Shown piece by piece: positions 20,991-31,935 of a stretch of 64,000 bases of DNA; the stretch's first letter is position 1; each line of letters starts with the position of its first letter. The position numbers were made by a program, and so were the translations under genes. Location: NCBI RefSeq assembly GCF_905475345.1, contig NC_066603.1, forward strand, positions 4,432,001 through 4,496,000, given 5' to 3'. Below the pieces are notes generated by a model. That model was not told where the DNA came from, made no database searches, and saw only the letters and a program-made list of their open reading frames with translations. The DNA comes from Vespula vulgaris. Its lineage: Eukaryota > Arthropoda > Insecta > Hymenoptera > Vespidae.

Positions 20991-21578
20991 CTATATTCTA
21001 TGCAATGTTGATGTTCTCTTTGCGAAGAATAAATACATATCAAAAAAAAAAAAAAAGAAAAAGAATTCCATCCCTGAAAAGAAGATAAACGAAGTCCAAT
21101 TCTTAAATTGTAAAAGGATCAAAAGAATACGTATATGGGAAATGACCGCTAGGGAGAATAAAGGGAGAAAAGATAATCGAAGAGAGAGAACGATGTTGAA
21201 AACAAACAAAAATTTCCCCCCATTAGCTGTATCGATCGAAACTTGCTCGCAATGTTCTGCTGAGATTACCGGGGATGATGTGCTCATTAGGATGTGAATA
21301 ACAGCAGCGGGAACTGAATGGCGAATGCTCGACTGGGTTGCGTTTAGGTTGCGACTAGGTATCGGAGGTAGAAGCTTCTCGACGAGAATTAGACCAGCGA
21401 GGGTTATTACGAATCGAGACACCAATGTGACAAGTGCTAACAATTTCCAAAAATAGAAAGATCTAGAAGGAAGATCTAAGGGGGAAGATGGGCATACAAA
21501 CGGAAGTACGAAGCTGAGAAATATCCAAAAATTTGAAATTGACTTGTCGTTGAGAATCGTCAATGTTCTACGCTTCAT
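20991..21578 (-). CDS. Unrecognised open frame with hydrophobic segments (195 residues)
   Basis: It runs from ATG 21578 (MKRRTLTILND) to a stop at 20991. It contains a hydrophobic stretch FWIFLSFVLPFVC near residues 17-30, LALVTLVSRFVITLAGLILV in the middle, and a poly-Phe tail that is only the complement of a poly-A run at about 21043-21058. The F1 copy of the same region has stops in this frame but keeps LALVTLVSRFVITLAG. No known family is recognised. Hydrophobic translation is expected from T-rich DNA, so this is probably not a real gene. Confidence 0.15.
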   Translation of the reverse strand: MKRRTLTILNDKSISNFWIFLSFVLPFVCPSSPLDLPSRSFYFWKLLALVTLVSRFVITLAGLILVEKLLPPIPSRNLNATQSSIRHSVPAAVIHILMSTSSPVISAEHCEQVSIDTANGGKFLFVFNIVLSLRLSFLPLFSLAVISHIRILLILLQFKNWTSFIFFSGMEFFFFFFFFDMYLFFAKRTSTLHRI

Positions 21579-22061
21579 GGTCTTGGTAAGATAAAATATT
21601 ATTTGAATATTATACATTTAATACCCAACGCAACGATTTATTTTCATAGACTTTCAAATTCTTCATACGCCATGCTGTAGAGAATTGCATAATTCTATAT
21701 ACGTATTCGTGAGTTATATCAGAGACGCTACGTTATACACCATTTTATGTTTTGTGTCCAATACTACGATACTACGATGTACCGTATTATAACATACTAT
21801 AGAAGGCCGTATCTATTTTGCCTTTGACCTATTATCGTATAATATTAAATAGAGGGGAAAATATAATTAGAGTTATCTGAATCAGGATGTTTCTGTTTAA
21901 ACATTTATATGTCATATTAGAATTATCGTATATAGAGCTAACTGTTGCGTAGCACTTTCTTGCTCCGTGATCCCTGGTGAAATTAACCATTGACGAGGCC
22001 ACGTTATTAGTTAATATTCTGGTTTGACACTAGTTGAATCGTTTCTTTGCCGGTTAGTTAA

Positions 22062-22285
22062 TCAATTGGAACAGAGATACATGATTCAATTCGTTGACGA
22101 AGAGAACAGAGAAACGAAAAATAGAAGAAAAATAGAAAAGTTTCTTAACGCTCTCAACGAATCGTTTGGATCTCTGATTAAACTTTCTAGTTTTGATGAT
22201 TTCAATTATTAAACGGTAAAGTTTGCACGATACGAAAAAGTTCGTGCAATTTTGAAGAAGTTTCAAGGAGATTCTGACATTTTTT
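22062..22285 (+). repeat. 224-bp block identical to 8787-9010
   Basis: Second copy of the perfectly conserved block, with the 43-codon frame at 22081-22212 and the stem-loop at 22223-22249. The flanks differ from F1 on both sides. Confidence 0.9.
22081..22212 (+). CDS. Small open frame (43 residues), second identical copy
   Basis: It is the same 43-residue frame as 8806-8937, from ATG 22081 to TAA. The open reading extends upstream to about 22024 but with a different sequence from copy 1. Coding status is unproven. Confidence 0.3.
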   Translation: MIQFVDEENRETKNRRKIEKFLNALNESFGSLIKLSSFDDFNY

Positions 22286-23752
22286 TCTATATGAAGTGAA
22301 GATAAAATTCTGGATGTTGACTAAAATTTTTCCATAAATAATTGAAAAGTTTAGAAAGTATACCGAAAGGCTGATCGAACATTTTGAAAGACTTTAAAGT
22401 ATTTTTAATAAAGATAAAACACCAAAGTGATCGATATCTTTTAATAAAATTTTTTTAAATATGCTCTATCAACGATTAGATCGTTTAATTGGAATAATTA
22501 CCAACTATTCGGAACGAGTAATTTAAAAGTGTTCGACCATTTTAATATGTCCTATTAATATTATCATCATTAATATTATCGTTTAAATGACGCGCCTCAT
22601 GTCGAAATACGATCTATATGAAGCTTATTATTTATTATTTATTATTTATTCTTAGGAAAATTTATGAACCAGATCGATCGAAATAATAATAACAAATGAT
22701 ATTCATCTGTACATGTAAATACGTACTTATTTATAATTTTTCTTCCTAGATGACTGTGTTAACGGTGTCTCACAAGATCGCGCCGATGGGAGAAACTATT
22801 AAAAGTTTTCATAAAACTAAAATACGGAATTAACACGAAATAAAAATGTCTGAAGAGCATTGAAAGTATCTTTCCTTGACTACCGTGAGCGTGCTTGATT
22901 GATCCACATGGTAAAGAATAATGATGATTTATTTTTAATGAAACCAATTTTCAAGGAAAGAAATGAAATTAAGTAAGTACTTAATATTTCGTTTAATGTC
23001 CAGGACGTAACGAGATGACCGGAATGCTCACATTGTTTAAACACATATGTAATATAAACAAGAACGAGCATGGATTCCTAGCAATGCCGTAAGTAATTTT
23101 CATTTCTTTCCTTTAACAATAACGAGTAATAATAATAGCGATGAAATTTAAAATTCTGCTATAAATTTTTCATCATATTATAATATTACAATATTATAAT
23201 TTCATTGCTGTGGAAGCAATGACTGTAAATATTGGTTTTCCGCAAATCCATCCCATATTCCCGTTATATCATGTTGCACAAAATCAGAAAACCGACTCCT
23301 TTTGCAATTAATCAGAATAGTTACAAAAGTAAATTTCATTCGATCAATCGTGATATAATATTATATGCTAAAATTTATCTTGAATACCATTCTGCAAAAT
23401 TATTATTAAACGATAACTTGCTTAATTACAATTATCAATAGAAAGAGATAGAATTATGTTCGCTATCCTGTCGTAAAATCATTACATTTTATTTTTGTTT
23501 AATCAACCCAGAGATAAATTTATATAATATTTTCTCTTATACGTACGTACATCAATTCAATTTTCTTTATTCTTTTCAGACGGGACCAGGATTAAGCAAA
23601 AGTAAATATTCAATTATATCTAAAATTACGTCCAAATCATTACGTTTGATCGTTTAATGACGCAAATGTATCTATATAAGTGAATTTACATTTGTATTTT
23701 CATCTTCTTTTTCTATTTATCTTTATACTCGTGAATGCGTGAATCAGATTGA
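22286..23752. other. AT-rich part of F2 without a recognised gene
   Basis: It is colinear with 9011-10529. An additional ATTATCATCATTAATATTATC duplication near 22558 and small indels separate it from F1. Confidence 0.5.
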
Positions 23753-23759
23753 TTAACCC

Positions 23760-23795
<36 letters not shown>

Positions 23796-23889
23796 GAGAT
23801 ACATATACAGAACATGTGTTGATATGTTTTAACTATTACGAATGTTCAAACGGAAAACCTCTCCATATGTAGGATGTATTTAGGGTTAA
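23753..23889. repeat. Short TTAA-bounded element containing an (AC)n microsatellite
   Basis: TTAA (23753-23756) is followed by CCCTATACAC, and the right side is TATTTAGGG followed by TTAA (23886-23889). The ends are inverted over about 8 bases. An (AC) run of about 14 dinucleotides begins at 23763. The same location in F1 has (TA)n. Confidence 0.4.
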
Positions 23890-24049
23890 TAGATGTATAT
23901 ATATGTATAAGTATATAAGTGTGTATATGTGTGTATAATCATAAAAATACATATATACATGTGTGTGTGTACGTATTAATATTGATGTATAACTATAATT
24001 TGCCTTTGTATTCATCTGTATACATGTAGATATTTAGAAAAAGGTAAAA

Positions 24050-24317
24050 TTAACCCCCTTACTTCGGCGCCCTCTCAGACGTTCGGAGCTTCGATTGATT
24101 TATTCATATTTGATTTAGACGAATTTGCAAACGTTGCAACTCTTTTGCAAAAAAAATCAATATTTTGTTTCTTATAATTTTCTCGATAGTACGATAAGTT
24201 TTGAAGAAATTCGATTACGCCAGTTTCATTGATATCTTGTGTTACTTGTAAGAATTTCCGTTTTTCTCTGTGGAGTCGTCCGGATCTCTGTGGGGACGTC
24301 TGGGTGCGAAGGGATAA
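24050..24317. mobile_element. TTAA-flanked MITE, piggyBac-like, copy 2
   Basis: TTAA (24050-24053) is followed by CCCCCTTACTTCGGCGCCCT. The right end is GTGCGAAGGG, then ATAA. It is the F2 counterpart of 10761-11014. The interior, with TTTGATTTAGACGAATTTGC near 24110, is shared by all three copies. Confidence 0.7.
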
Positions 24318-24590
24318 AGAAAGATTAAAAAATAAATTAAAATAAAAAGAAAAGGAAGAAAAATTAGAATTGAAAAAGAAAAAAAAAGAAATTAATACCA
24401 AAAAGGAGAAAACGCAAAAGATTAAAAAAGAAATTAGAATCGAAAAAAAGATTAAAATTCAAAAAAAGGAAAAAAGGTGGAAAAAGAATTAGAATAATCA
24501 AAAAAGGAAAATCAGAAAAAAGGATTAAAATGGAGAAAAGAATTCAAGGAAAAAAAAAATGAAGAAGAAAAAAAAGAAAAATATTACAAA
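24318..24590 (+). repeat. Purine-rich low-complexity tract
   Basis: It is an A/G-dominated tract following the MITE, the counterpart of 11015-11290. Confidence 0.6.
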
Positions 24591-25229
24591 CAAATGCGTA
24601 TTGGTAAATTGTACGGATATATTTCATATTTATATCGAGTGATATCTGTGTCTAATTTCTGTGAGTCGTTGTAATAGCGATGTCGCAAATGTAAACTCAA
24701 CTTTTAACCGAATATTTGCTATTTCTTTAATTATTCACAATATTTGAATATTTTTAATCGGCTGTACGATTTGATTTTAATTTCATTAGCTTGATTAAAA
24801 AACTTGATTGAGAATGCGAATTAACGGAATATTTCAGGTTAATTCTCTAAGCAGTACGAGGCACAAAAATATAGAATCGAGTAAATTTGTTAGAAATTCG
24901 ACTAAAAATTCGAGTAAAATTTATTAAATCATATATCGAAATATACTTATTACTATTATATTGTTTAATCAGATATAGTTGATTAGGTGTAAGATAATTT
25001 TTATATGATATAACAATCAAATTAGTAATGTTAATCATTCGTTAAACGTGATACATTTAATTACATCATTGTAATAAATAGAGTTAATTTTTATAAAAGA
25101 GTGATATTAATTATCGACATTACTGATTAAGATATTAAGTCAGGGAAAAAAGTTTCTTTTTATTTTCCTATTTTGCATTTTAATGCAAAAGCGGTTACGA
25201 TTTACGATTGTTTAGAGTATAGATCATAA
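24591..25229. other. Conserved arm interior in F2, no gene seen
   Basis: It is the counterpart of 11291-11906. All frames are interrupted. Confidence 0.5.
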
Positions 25230-25557
25230 TTAATAGTTTGAACGGACGGCAACGGTTGAATCTCCCCTTCCATAGGTCATGATCAATTTCACCCAGAATT
25301 GTGCTTCATGGATCCTTTCAAGAATGCTTCAGTTCCGTTCCGTTCCGTTTTAGTAACGATTCGCAAATAAAAATATGATCCATTAAATGTTTCATTAATT
25401 AATCATGCGGCACACAAACATTGGATTTTTATTCTTCTTCAATGATTTATGTCTGTTTTGTGTACAGTTGGTTCCTTGACAGCATCATTTGCATCACTTA
25501 CATGATACCATCTATATTGGAAACGTTTGATACAGCTTTGTGCAACGTCCATTGATA
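25230..25557 (-). pseudogene. mariner transposase fragment in F2 (antisense, decayed)
   Basis: The reverse complement aligns with 14725-15059. It retains the CCAATATAGATGG region, an ATTTAATGGATC motif, and ATTTGCGAATCGTTACTAA for the CESLL part. A short GTTCCGTTCC repeat near 25335 lies where F1 has a longer one. Confidence 0.5.
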
Positions 25558-25997
25558 ACGGATTGGTCAATAAATGTCAGAAATTTCTTTAAGAGCCGGA
25601 GTGGCATCATTATCTCTCTTGTAATAAAATATTCAAATGTATCTTCTTCGTTCTTCGATTCGACCTTACTCGAAATACTTGATGGAAGCTCGCCTTTCGA
25701 TAATCGCGCGGCACTATTGCCAAATTAATTGTTTAACATTAACAAAATTATATCGGATGTCATTATTCATTAGCCGGTAGAATGCTAGGAAACATTTGAA
25801 TAAGGAATGTGACGCAAAAGGGTAGAAGAACTAGGTTTCAACAATTATTGTCAGTTATAATCTTACATAACTGGGATGGTTGCTTTTGTACTGATTTCTA
25901 CTGTTAATTTTATTATTGTTTTTTCTCGCGACTATTATTTATGTATATAATTTAAGTCATTTTATTATATTTATATTATATTTATGTATATAATATA

Positions 25998-26754
25998 TGT
26001 CATTTTATAATCCTTCTGGAAACACCGTCCGTAAGTCTATTGAAAATGTTTAAGATCAACCGCTTGTACGGCAATGGCGTAATATATATTCGCAATTGAA
26101 TTATTTCAGGATTTACGAAGAGATACGACAAGACTTGCCACAGCCAAAGGTGCATCAATCGCTTGTGTAGATGCCTCTCATAAGAGAAAGAATGGTCATT
26201 TTGGTCAATCAAGGACCAATGGGCCAGATTTTCTTTCACCAAACACTCTCCTATGTATTAAAGAAAGTTAGTTTTTATTTCACATCGTATGCTTTACATA
26301 TCTATAACCTTTATTAATTTCTTTTTATTATAGAAGTAAAAGTTACTTCTGTGAGAGAATTACAAAGCTTCCTAATTTCTGTTATTATATTTTGTTACAG
26401 ACAGTTCTTGATCGAAAAGAAAAAGAGTTTATACGCGAAGCGCGTGGCGTACCGGAAGTGTAAAGAAATTGTGAGGCTGCGACAGATGAATGTCCAGAAA
26501 GTTGATCGTCTTTTGTAGGACCAAGTCTTTCTGTAACAATTGGAGCACTTAAGCTTGCAAAAATTATCGGTATATTTCTTTCGAATTTATTTGTATTTTA
26601 AACTATGCATTAAATTTTGGAAATCTAATATACCTATGTTACTTGTTAGGTGTTGCCGAAGGTTTGACAAACTTGCTTTTTCAAAAGTGACGAACACAAT
26701 CAACCACTTGTATGGCAATGGTGTAATGTATATTCGCAATTGAATTATTTCAGG
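25998..26754 (+). pseudogene. Exon-like module in F2, counterpart of M3
   Basis: The piece matches 14067 onward. Piece A is open (DLRRDTTRLATAKGASIACV, then DASHKRKNGHFGQS) from 26109 to GTTAGT near 26268. Piece B starts at 26401 after TTACAG with VLDRKEKEFIREARGV, and ends LAKIIG before GTATAT at 26570. It is shorter than M2 because about 80 bases are missing near 26690. Confidence 0.4.
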
Positions 26755-26920
26755 ATTTACAAAGAGAAACGGCAAGACTTGCCAAAGATGCATCAACTCC
26801 TGTAGTGATATCGATGCTTCTCAGAAAGGTACGAATGATAACATTGATATAATATTGAATAAAGAACCAGGGGAACAATTATTAGAAATGTTCCAACTAT
26901 TAGAGAAAGATGTATAAAAG
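26755..26920 (+). pseudogene. Terminal exon-like piece ending in a stop
   Basis: After TTTCAG the sequence can be read FTKRNGKTCQRCINSCSDID, then ASQKGTNDNIDIILNKEPGE and QLLEMFQLLEKDV, then a stop. It aligns with the HQTL-type pieces of M2 (ILGNQEPTDQIFF...LLYVLKK). It lacks the GTTAGT donor and ends in a stop instead, as a last exon would. The first part is also open in another phase (DLQRETARLAKDASTPVVIS), so the reading is uncertain. Confidence 0.35.
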
Positions 26921-27547
26921 CTATAAAAGCAACTCTACTTTCTAGATATTAATTATTTCAGATTCTCCATTTTTTTTTATTCCTCTGGCACATCACGCGT
27001 TTCGCATATAGCTTCTTTTCTTCTACGCATAATAACTCCGCTAGTGAGCATATATAATGACAAAATGAAATAGATGATAACCTTGAATTGTATACACGAG
27101 GAATAGTCCCGCGTAGACACAGTAATAACCGTAAGAGTAGAGTAGTCGGTGGAAAAGCAACGATGTCAGATACGCATAATTGTAATTTAAAAAAATGGGT
27201 GAAACCTAATTGTCATTCCATTTTATATGTTCCTACCTTATTTAGGTCGAGTTAATTCGGGAAAAATGTTTCTTCGTATTCCTATATTGGCTGATGACAT
27301 TATTCCGGGTCCATAACTTTAGTAATGTCCAACAATCAATTTGGTAATCAAACGCCGCGCGTTTGAAAGTTGAGTTTTTGTGGAATATTTTTCGAGAGGT
27401 TTTTTCGAATTCGTGTATTTGTTTAAAAGTTATCACGCCTTATAAGTGAGATAGAACAAAGAAGATGTATTTTGAAATTTTATTACGAGGAAAAGAATAA
27501 TGCCACTCCAACTCTTGAAAAAATTTAGAATCGATGCGTTATAAATG
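26921..27547. other. Spacer before R2, no gene seen
   Basis: The part 27240-27540 is an inverted relative of 31330-31690 (GGAATGACAA and AAATTACAATTTTA landmarks on the opposite strand). The rest shows nothing recognisable. Confidence 0.45.
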
Positions 27548-27870
27548 GACATCGCACATGGTTATATCAAACGTTTCCAATATGGAAGATATGATGTAGT
27601 GGTGGAAGACATAGACTAGGAACCAACCATCGGTCACAAAACAGTTCTACATCATTTGAAGAATGCTGGATGTAAAAAGATATCCAATGTTCATGTTCCA
27701 TATGATCAAATAGTGAGGCGTTTAATGGATTTCTGTCTGCGAATCGTTATTAGGACCTAACGAAACCGATGCACTCTTGAAACGGGCCATTATGTGCGAT
27801 AATCTATGAAAAGGATCATGATCCATGGAAGGAGAATCAAACGTTGTCGCGCCGTTCAAACTATTGATCA
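27548..27870 (+). pseudogene. mariner-type transposase fragment (R2), more decayed
   Basis: It is similar to 14725-15059 and shows ATCATTTGAAGAATGCTGG for HLKNAG and AAAAAGATATCCAATGTTC for KKISNV. VPYDQI stands in place of VPHDQI, and the LMD, CES and ETDAL equivalents are spread over frames by small deletions. Nothing of the catalytic core remains. Confidence 0.55.
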
Positions 27871-28439
27871 TAATCTCTTCTCTAAACAATCGGAAAATGA
27901 TTTGCTTTTGCATTGAAATACGAAGAAACCTTTTCCTCTAACTTAATATCTTGATTAGTAATGTCATTGGTTGATATCATTCCTTTATGGAAATTAACTC
28001 GAATTATTTCAGTAATATAGTCAAAGGTATTTATCTTGCTTAACAATGTGAATGAATGACATTACTGATAGGATCATTATATTACATATAGATTATACAC
28101 GTATATCATACACGTAATTAATTATATCTAATTAAATGTTATAATAATAATAAATATATTTCAACATACGATTTATCGATATTCTGTGTAGCAAAACTGA
28201 CTAGAGAATTAACCTGAGGTATCAGGTTAATTCGAGCTTTTAATCAAGATTTTTGAGTCAATGAAATTAAGATCAAATTTTGTGGCAGATTGAAAATATT
28301 CAAATGTCGTAGATAATTGAAGGAATAGCAAATATCGACTAACATTTCAGTTTGCAGTTATAACATCGACATCGCGTAGATTTACGCCCGTTACAGACAG
28401 ATATCACTCACTCGGAATAAATATGAAATGGATCGTTAC

Positions 28440-28712
28440 AATTTCCCAATGCATGTTTTTTTGTTTTTTCCTTCTTTGTCTTTTTTCTCCCTTTAATCTC
28501 TTTCTTTTAATTCTTTTTCTGTTTTCCTTTGTTCTGATTTTAATTTTTTTTAATTTTCTTTTCCTCTTTTAGATTTTAATCTTTCTTTTGATTCTAATTT
28601 ATTTTGTAATCTTTTTCGTTTTTTTCTTTTTGGTAGTAATTTCTTTTTCTTCTTTTTCAATTCTAACTTTTCTTTCTTTTCTTTTTATTTTAATTTATTT
28701 TTTAATTTTTCT
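28440..28712 (-). repeat. Pyrimidine-rich tract (inverse of the purine tracts)
   Basis: It is dominated by T and C (TTTTTTCTCCCTTTAATCTC and similar) and lies directly before the MITE, mirroring 11015-11290. Confidence 0.6.
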
Positions 28713-28968
28713 TTAACCCTTCGCACTCGGATGTTCCCCCAGAACGATCAGAAAACGAGGAATTTTTATAAATAACGATATCAATGTAAATGATATAAAC
28801 AAATTCCTTCAAAACTTATCGTATTATCGAGAATATTATAAGGAACAAAATATTGATTTTTTTGCAAAAGAATATGTTCTACAACGTTTGCAAAGTTGTC
28901 TAAATTAAATACGAGTAAATCATTCGAAACTCCGAACGTCCGAGTGGGCGCCGAATGCAAAGGGTTAA
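28713..28968. mobile_element. TTAA-flanked MITE, piggyBac-like, copy 3 (perfect TTAA pair)
   Basis: TTAA (28713-28716) is followed by CCCTTCGCACTCGGATGTTC. The right side is GAATGCAAAGGG followed by TTAA (28965-28968). The reverse complement of the right end, CCCTTTGCATTCGG then CTCGGACGTTC, mirrors the left end with an extra ten bases. It is the best-bounded copy of the three. Confidence 0.8.
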
Positions 28969-29099
28969 TTTAAACTTTTTGCTAAATATTTACATCTGTA
29001 TTATAGACGTTATGGGTACAGGTCCGTTATAGTTATTCATTAATATTAATACATACAAACATATACAACTACATGTACATATGTATGACCATCCAATGT

Positions 29100-30425
29100 A
29101 GCCAAACTTTATAATGTCGAAACTAAAGGTGCTAATTTTGTTTCTTACGTATCCACTTATATGTGAGTACTTACACGTAATTTAAAAAATGTTTTAAACC
29201 AAACTCCTTCAACATGTGAGTAAGGGTCGAAGTGAAACAAAAATAAAATGAAAGAAAAAAACGAATACGAGAAAGTATACGGAAATAGTATGAGAATAAG
29301 TGAGATGGATCGTTAACTTCACTTATTTCATTACGTTTTCGTTCTTCCAGTTCATAGAAGAAAAAGAAAGAGCGAAAGAGATACAGCAGAGTATAGAGAA
29401 AATCAAAATTAATAGTATTCAATAAATGTTTTCATTAGTATTTGTAGTTAAATATCAGTACGTGGTATAAATGGTTAATATATAATAAATAGTAAAATGT
29501 CGTGTCAGTGTTGCGTCAGGATTTATTGTAAATTCTCATCTACCTTTTTAGAATAATAATAAATTATTACGCCCACAATTGTTTCAATTAAAATTCTTAT
29601 AGTTTTTGTATCAATCGGTTTAATACCTACCACTTATACCACGTATTGATAATTCATTATTAATGATGACCATTAATTTATTTAAATTACCGATTAAAAA
29701 TGTTGAAAAATATTCATCTAATAATTAGAAACTTTAATTAAAATAGAAATAGAACTTTGCTTTTGTTGTGTGATATCGTGTGATACGCACGATCAGGTTT
29801 ATTTTCTTTTTTGTGAAATGAATGAACGTCTTTTGATTTTTTAATTACCTACCTCCTGCTCTAGAAATATCACATATTTCGTTTGAATCGTAAACGATAC
29901 AATATCATGAATTCTTTTGATATCAATATTTAACGTGAAACCGTAAAGTACTGATACAAGCGACGATTAATTCCATAAATGCTTGTAGGTGTCGTTATCT
30001 GATTGTTTGCGTCTTTGAACTTATGCGTAAAGAAAGCAGTGCTTTTGTATAAAAACAATTTTGCAAATATGGAGAGAAAAGGAATAGAAAGCTTCTTGCG
30101 GAAAGGACGATATTTTAAAATCTTGTTTAATCCCTTCGATCATTTCGAGACTATACGAATTTGTAGATATTAGAGTTTAGTCGTTCAGTAAATCCTCCGA
30201 CCAACTTAAAACGTCATACGTCGAGTTTGTGATGTATCAGACGATTCGTAGGACACGTAGGATACGAGGTAATTCGCGCTTTATCAATGGTTAAGCTAAC
30301 TCGAAATGATTTTCCGCGTAACAAAAGAAAAAATCTTTTGCGTTTGATTTCTGAAGAAAGGAAGATAAGGCTACGCCACGCGGAGATGACATATCGTTTG
30401 AAAAAAACAAACGAACGAATACGTA
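29100..30425 (-). repeat. Block S inverted (copy of 17170-18612)
   Basis: It is colinear in reverse with 18612 down to 17170. The junctions with R2 (29100) and F3 (30425) are abrupt, so the two inversions are separate joins. Confidence 0.75.
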
Positions 30426-30499
30426 TCAGGAAATTCTACCGACCTGGTTTGTATTCATTCTCAGTGATATCTGCGTATGATGTCCGTAAATCTATGTGA
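30287..30499 (+). other. Basic open frame crossing the S/F3 join, doubtful
   Basis: The 70-residue frame MVKLTRNDFPRNKRKNLLRL continues with EERKIRLRHAEMTY. The S copy on - from 17304 reads MAKLARNDFVRKKRKNLLHL, then is shifted by a run of ten A and stops. The last part of the frame lies in F3 sequence, so it is a product of the join. It resembles no family known to me. Confidence 0.15.
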
Positions 30500-31827
30500 T
30501 GGTGTTACAAGTGTAAACTGAAATTATAGTTGACATTTCCCATTCCTTCAATTCATAACATTTGAATATTTTTAGTGTGCCACAGGATTTCAAATTAATT
30601 TCGTTAACTTAAAAATCTTGATTAAAAGTACGAATTAACCTGATACCTCAGGTTAATTCTCCATTCAGTATTAAGACACATAAATATACATTCCAGGCAA
30701 ATTTATTAAAAGTTCGACTAAAATTTTGTGTAAAATTTATTATATCGAATATTGAAATATATTTATTATTGTATTCTTTAATTGCTAATAGTTAATTGCG
30801 TATAACTCAATTTTTAGATAATATAATAATCATATCAGTAATGTCATTCACTCGTTAAACGATATACTTTACTGGCTACATTATTGCAATAATTCGAGTC
30901 AATTTCCGTAAAAGATTGATATTAATCAATGACATTACTAATCGAGATGTTAAGTTAGGGGAAAAGGTTTCTTCGTATTTCAATGCAAAAGCAAATCATT
31001 TTCCGATTGTTTAGAGAAGAGATTATGATCAATAGTTTGAACGGTTCGACAACGGTTGATTCTCCTTCCATGGATCATGATCCTTTTCATAGATTATCGC
31101 ACATAATGGCCCGTTTCAAGAGTGCATCGGTTTCGTTAGGTCCTAATAACGATTCGCAGACAGAAATCCATTAAACGCCTCACTATTTGATCATATGGAA
31201 CATGAACATTGGATATCTTTTTACATCCAGCATTCTTCAAATGATGTAGAACTGTTTTGTGACCGATGGTTGGTTCCTAGTCTATGTCTTCCACCACTAC
31301 ATCATATCGTAGCTATGTATGACGTCCATTGTTAACGCATCGATCGATAAATATTACAAATATTTTTAATAGCTAGAGCGGCATTATTATCCTCCTTGTA
31401 ATAAAATTTCAAAATATGTCTACTTTATTCTACCTTATTTATAAGGCATAATAACTTTTAAACACATAAACACATACAAAGCATGACCTTTCTAAAGATA
31501 TGAAAACTCTATGAAAACTCTATGAAAATTCAACTTTCGAACGCGCGGTACGATCGCCAAATGGATTGTTTGACATTGCTAAAGTTATGGGGCTGATAGA
31601 AAACGAAGAAACATTTTTACCTCGATCTAAATATGAAAGTGATACGTAAAATGGAATGACAACTACGTTTCACCGATTTTTGTAAATTACAATTTTACGT
31701 ATCTGAAATTGTTGCCTTTCTACTGACCTCTACCATTAACTTTATTACTGCGTTTTCGTGTAACTCTTATTTGTCTATACAATTTAAAGTTAAAAATTAG
31801 TAATGTTTAATATTAATATTGTCACCA
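30425..31827 (+). repeat. Block F3: third forward arm, truncated
   Basis: It begins in mid-arm (equivalent to about 11290) and is colinear with F1 through the mariner fragment and spacer up to the exon-like piece at 31828. The MITE and purine tract are absent because the block starts inside the arm. Confidence 0.75.
31000..31335 (-). pseudogene. mariner transposase fragment in F3 (antisense)
   Basis: The reverse complement is very close to 27548-27870, including the same small deletions (HLKNAGCKKISNV, VPYDQI). R2 and F3 are therefore recent copies of each other relative to R1. Confidence 0.55.
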
Positions 31828-31935
31828 GCCGACGAGTTCGAAGATTTAGAACATAAGTTCAACTACAATCGGATGGTGGAAGAACCAGAGAACCGGACTT
31901 TCCTTCATCAAACACTTCCAAATCTTACATTGTAA
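31828..31935 (+). pseudogene. Exon-like piece of the module family ending in a stop
   Basis: It is preceded by AG and open for 35 codons: ADEFEDLEHKFNYNRMVEE, then PENRTFLHQTLPNLTL, then TAA. It corresponds to exon A of M1 (ADELKDMEDK ... FQQTTLLYLLK) and shares the FLHQTL motif with M2. Nothing further of the module follows, as the sequence turns into TA microsatellite. Confidence 0.4.

Larger units (their letters stand above)
20834..25960 (+). repeat. Block F2: second forward copy of the large duplication
   Basis: It is colinear with 7532-12740. It starts TTTCTCAAAAAGCACTTACG. Differences include a small insertion giving TTCCCCCAACCGGGGGAA (20860-20877), (AC)n instead of (TA)n at 23763, and a perfect instead of imperfect TTAA pair around the short element at 23753. 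It then jumps from sequence equivalent to 12735 to sequence equivalent to 14067, so it keeps fewer exon-like modules than F1. Confidence 0.85.
27548..29100 (-). repeat. Block R2: inverted copy of the arm
   Basis: The reverse complement follows F1/F2 from the mariner fragment through the arm interior, the pyrimidine tract (28440-28712), the MITE (28713-28968) and the ATTAATATTAATACATAC region near 29038. At about 29100 it switches to block S in the opposite orientation. Confidence 0.8.

Noticed and set aside
27722..27913. Nearly identical 63-residue frames at 27722-27913 (-) and 30983-31174 (+)
   Set aside because: They are antisense to the mariner fragment. Their similarity follows from the R2/F3 duplication.
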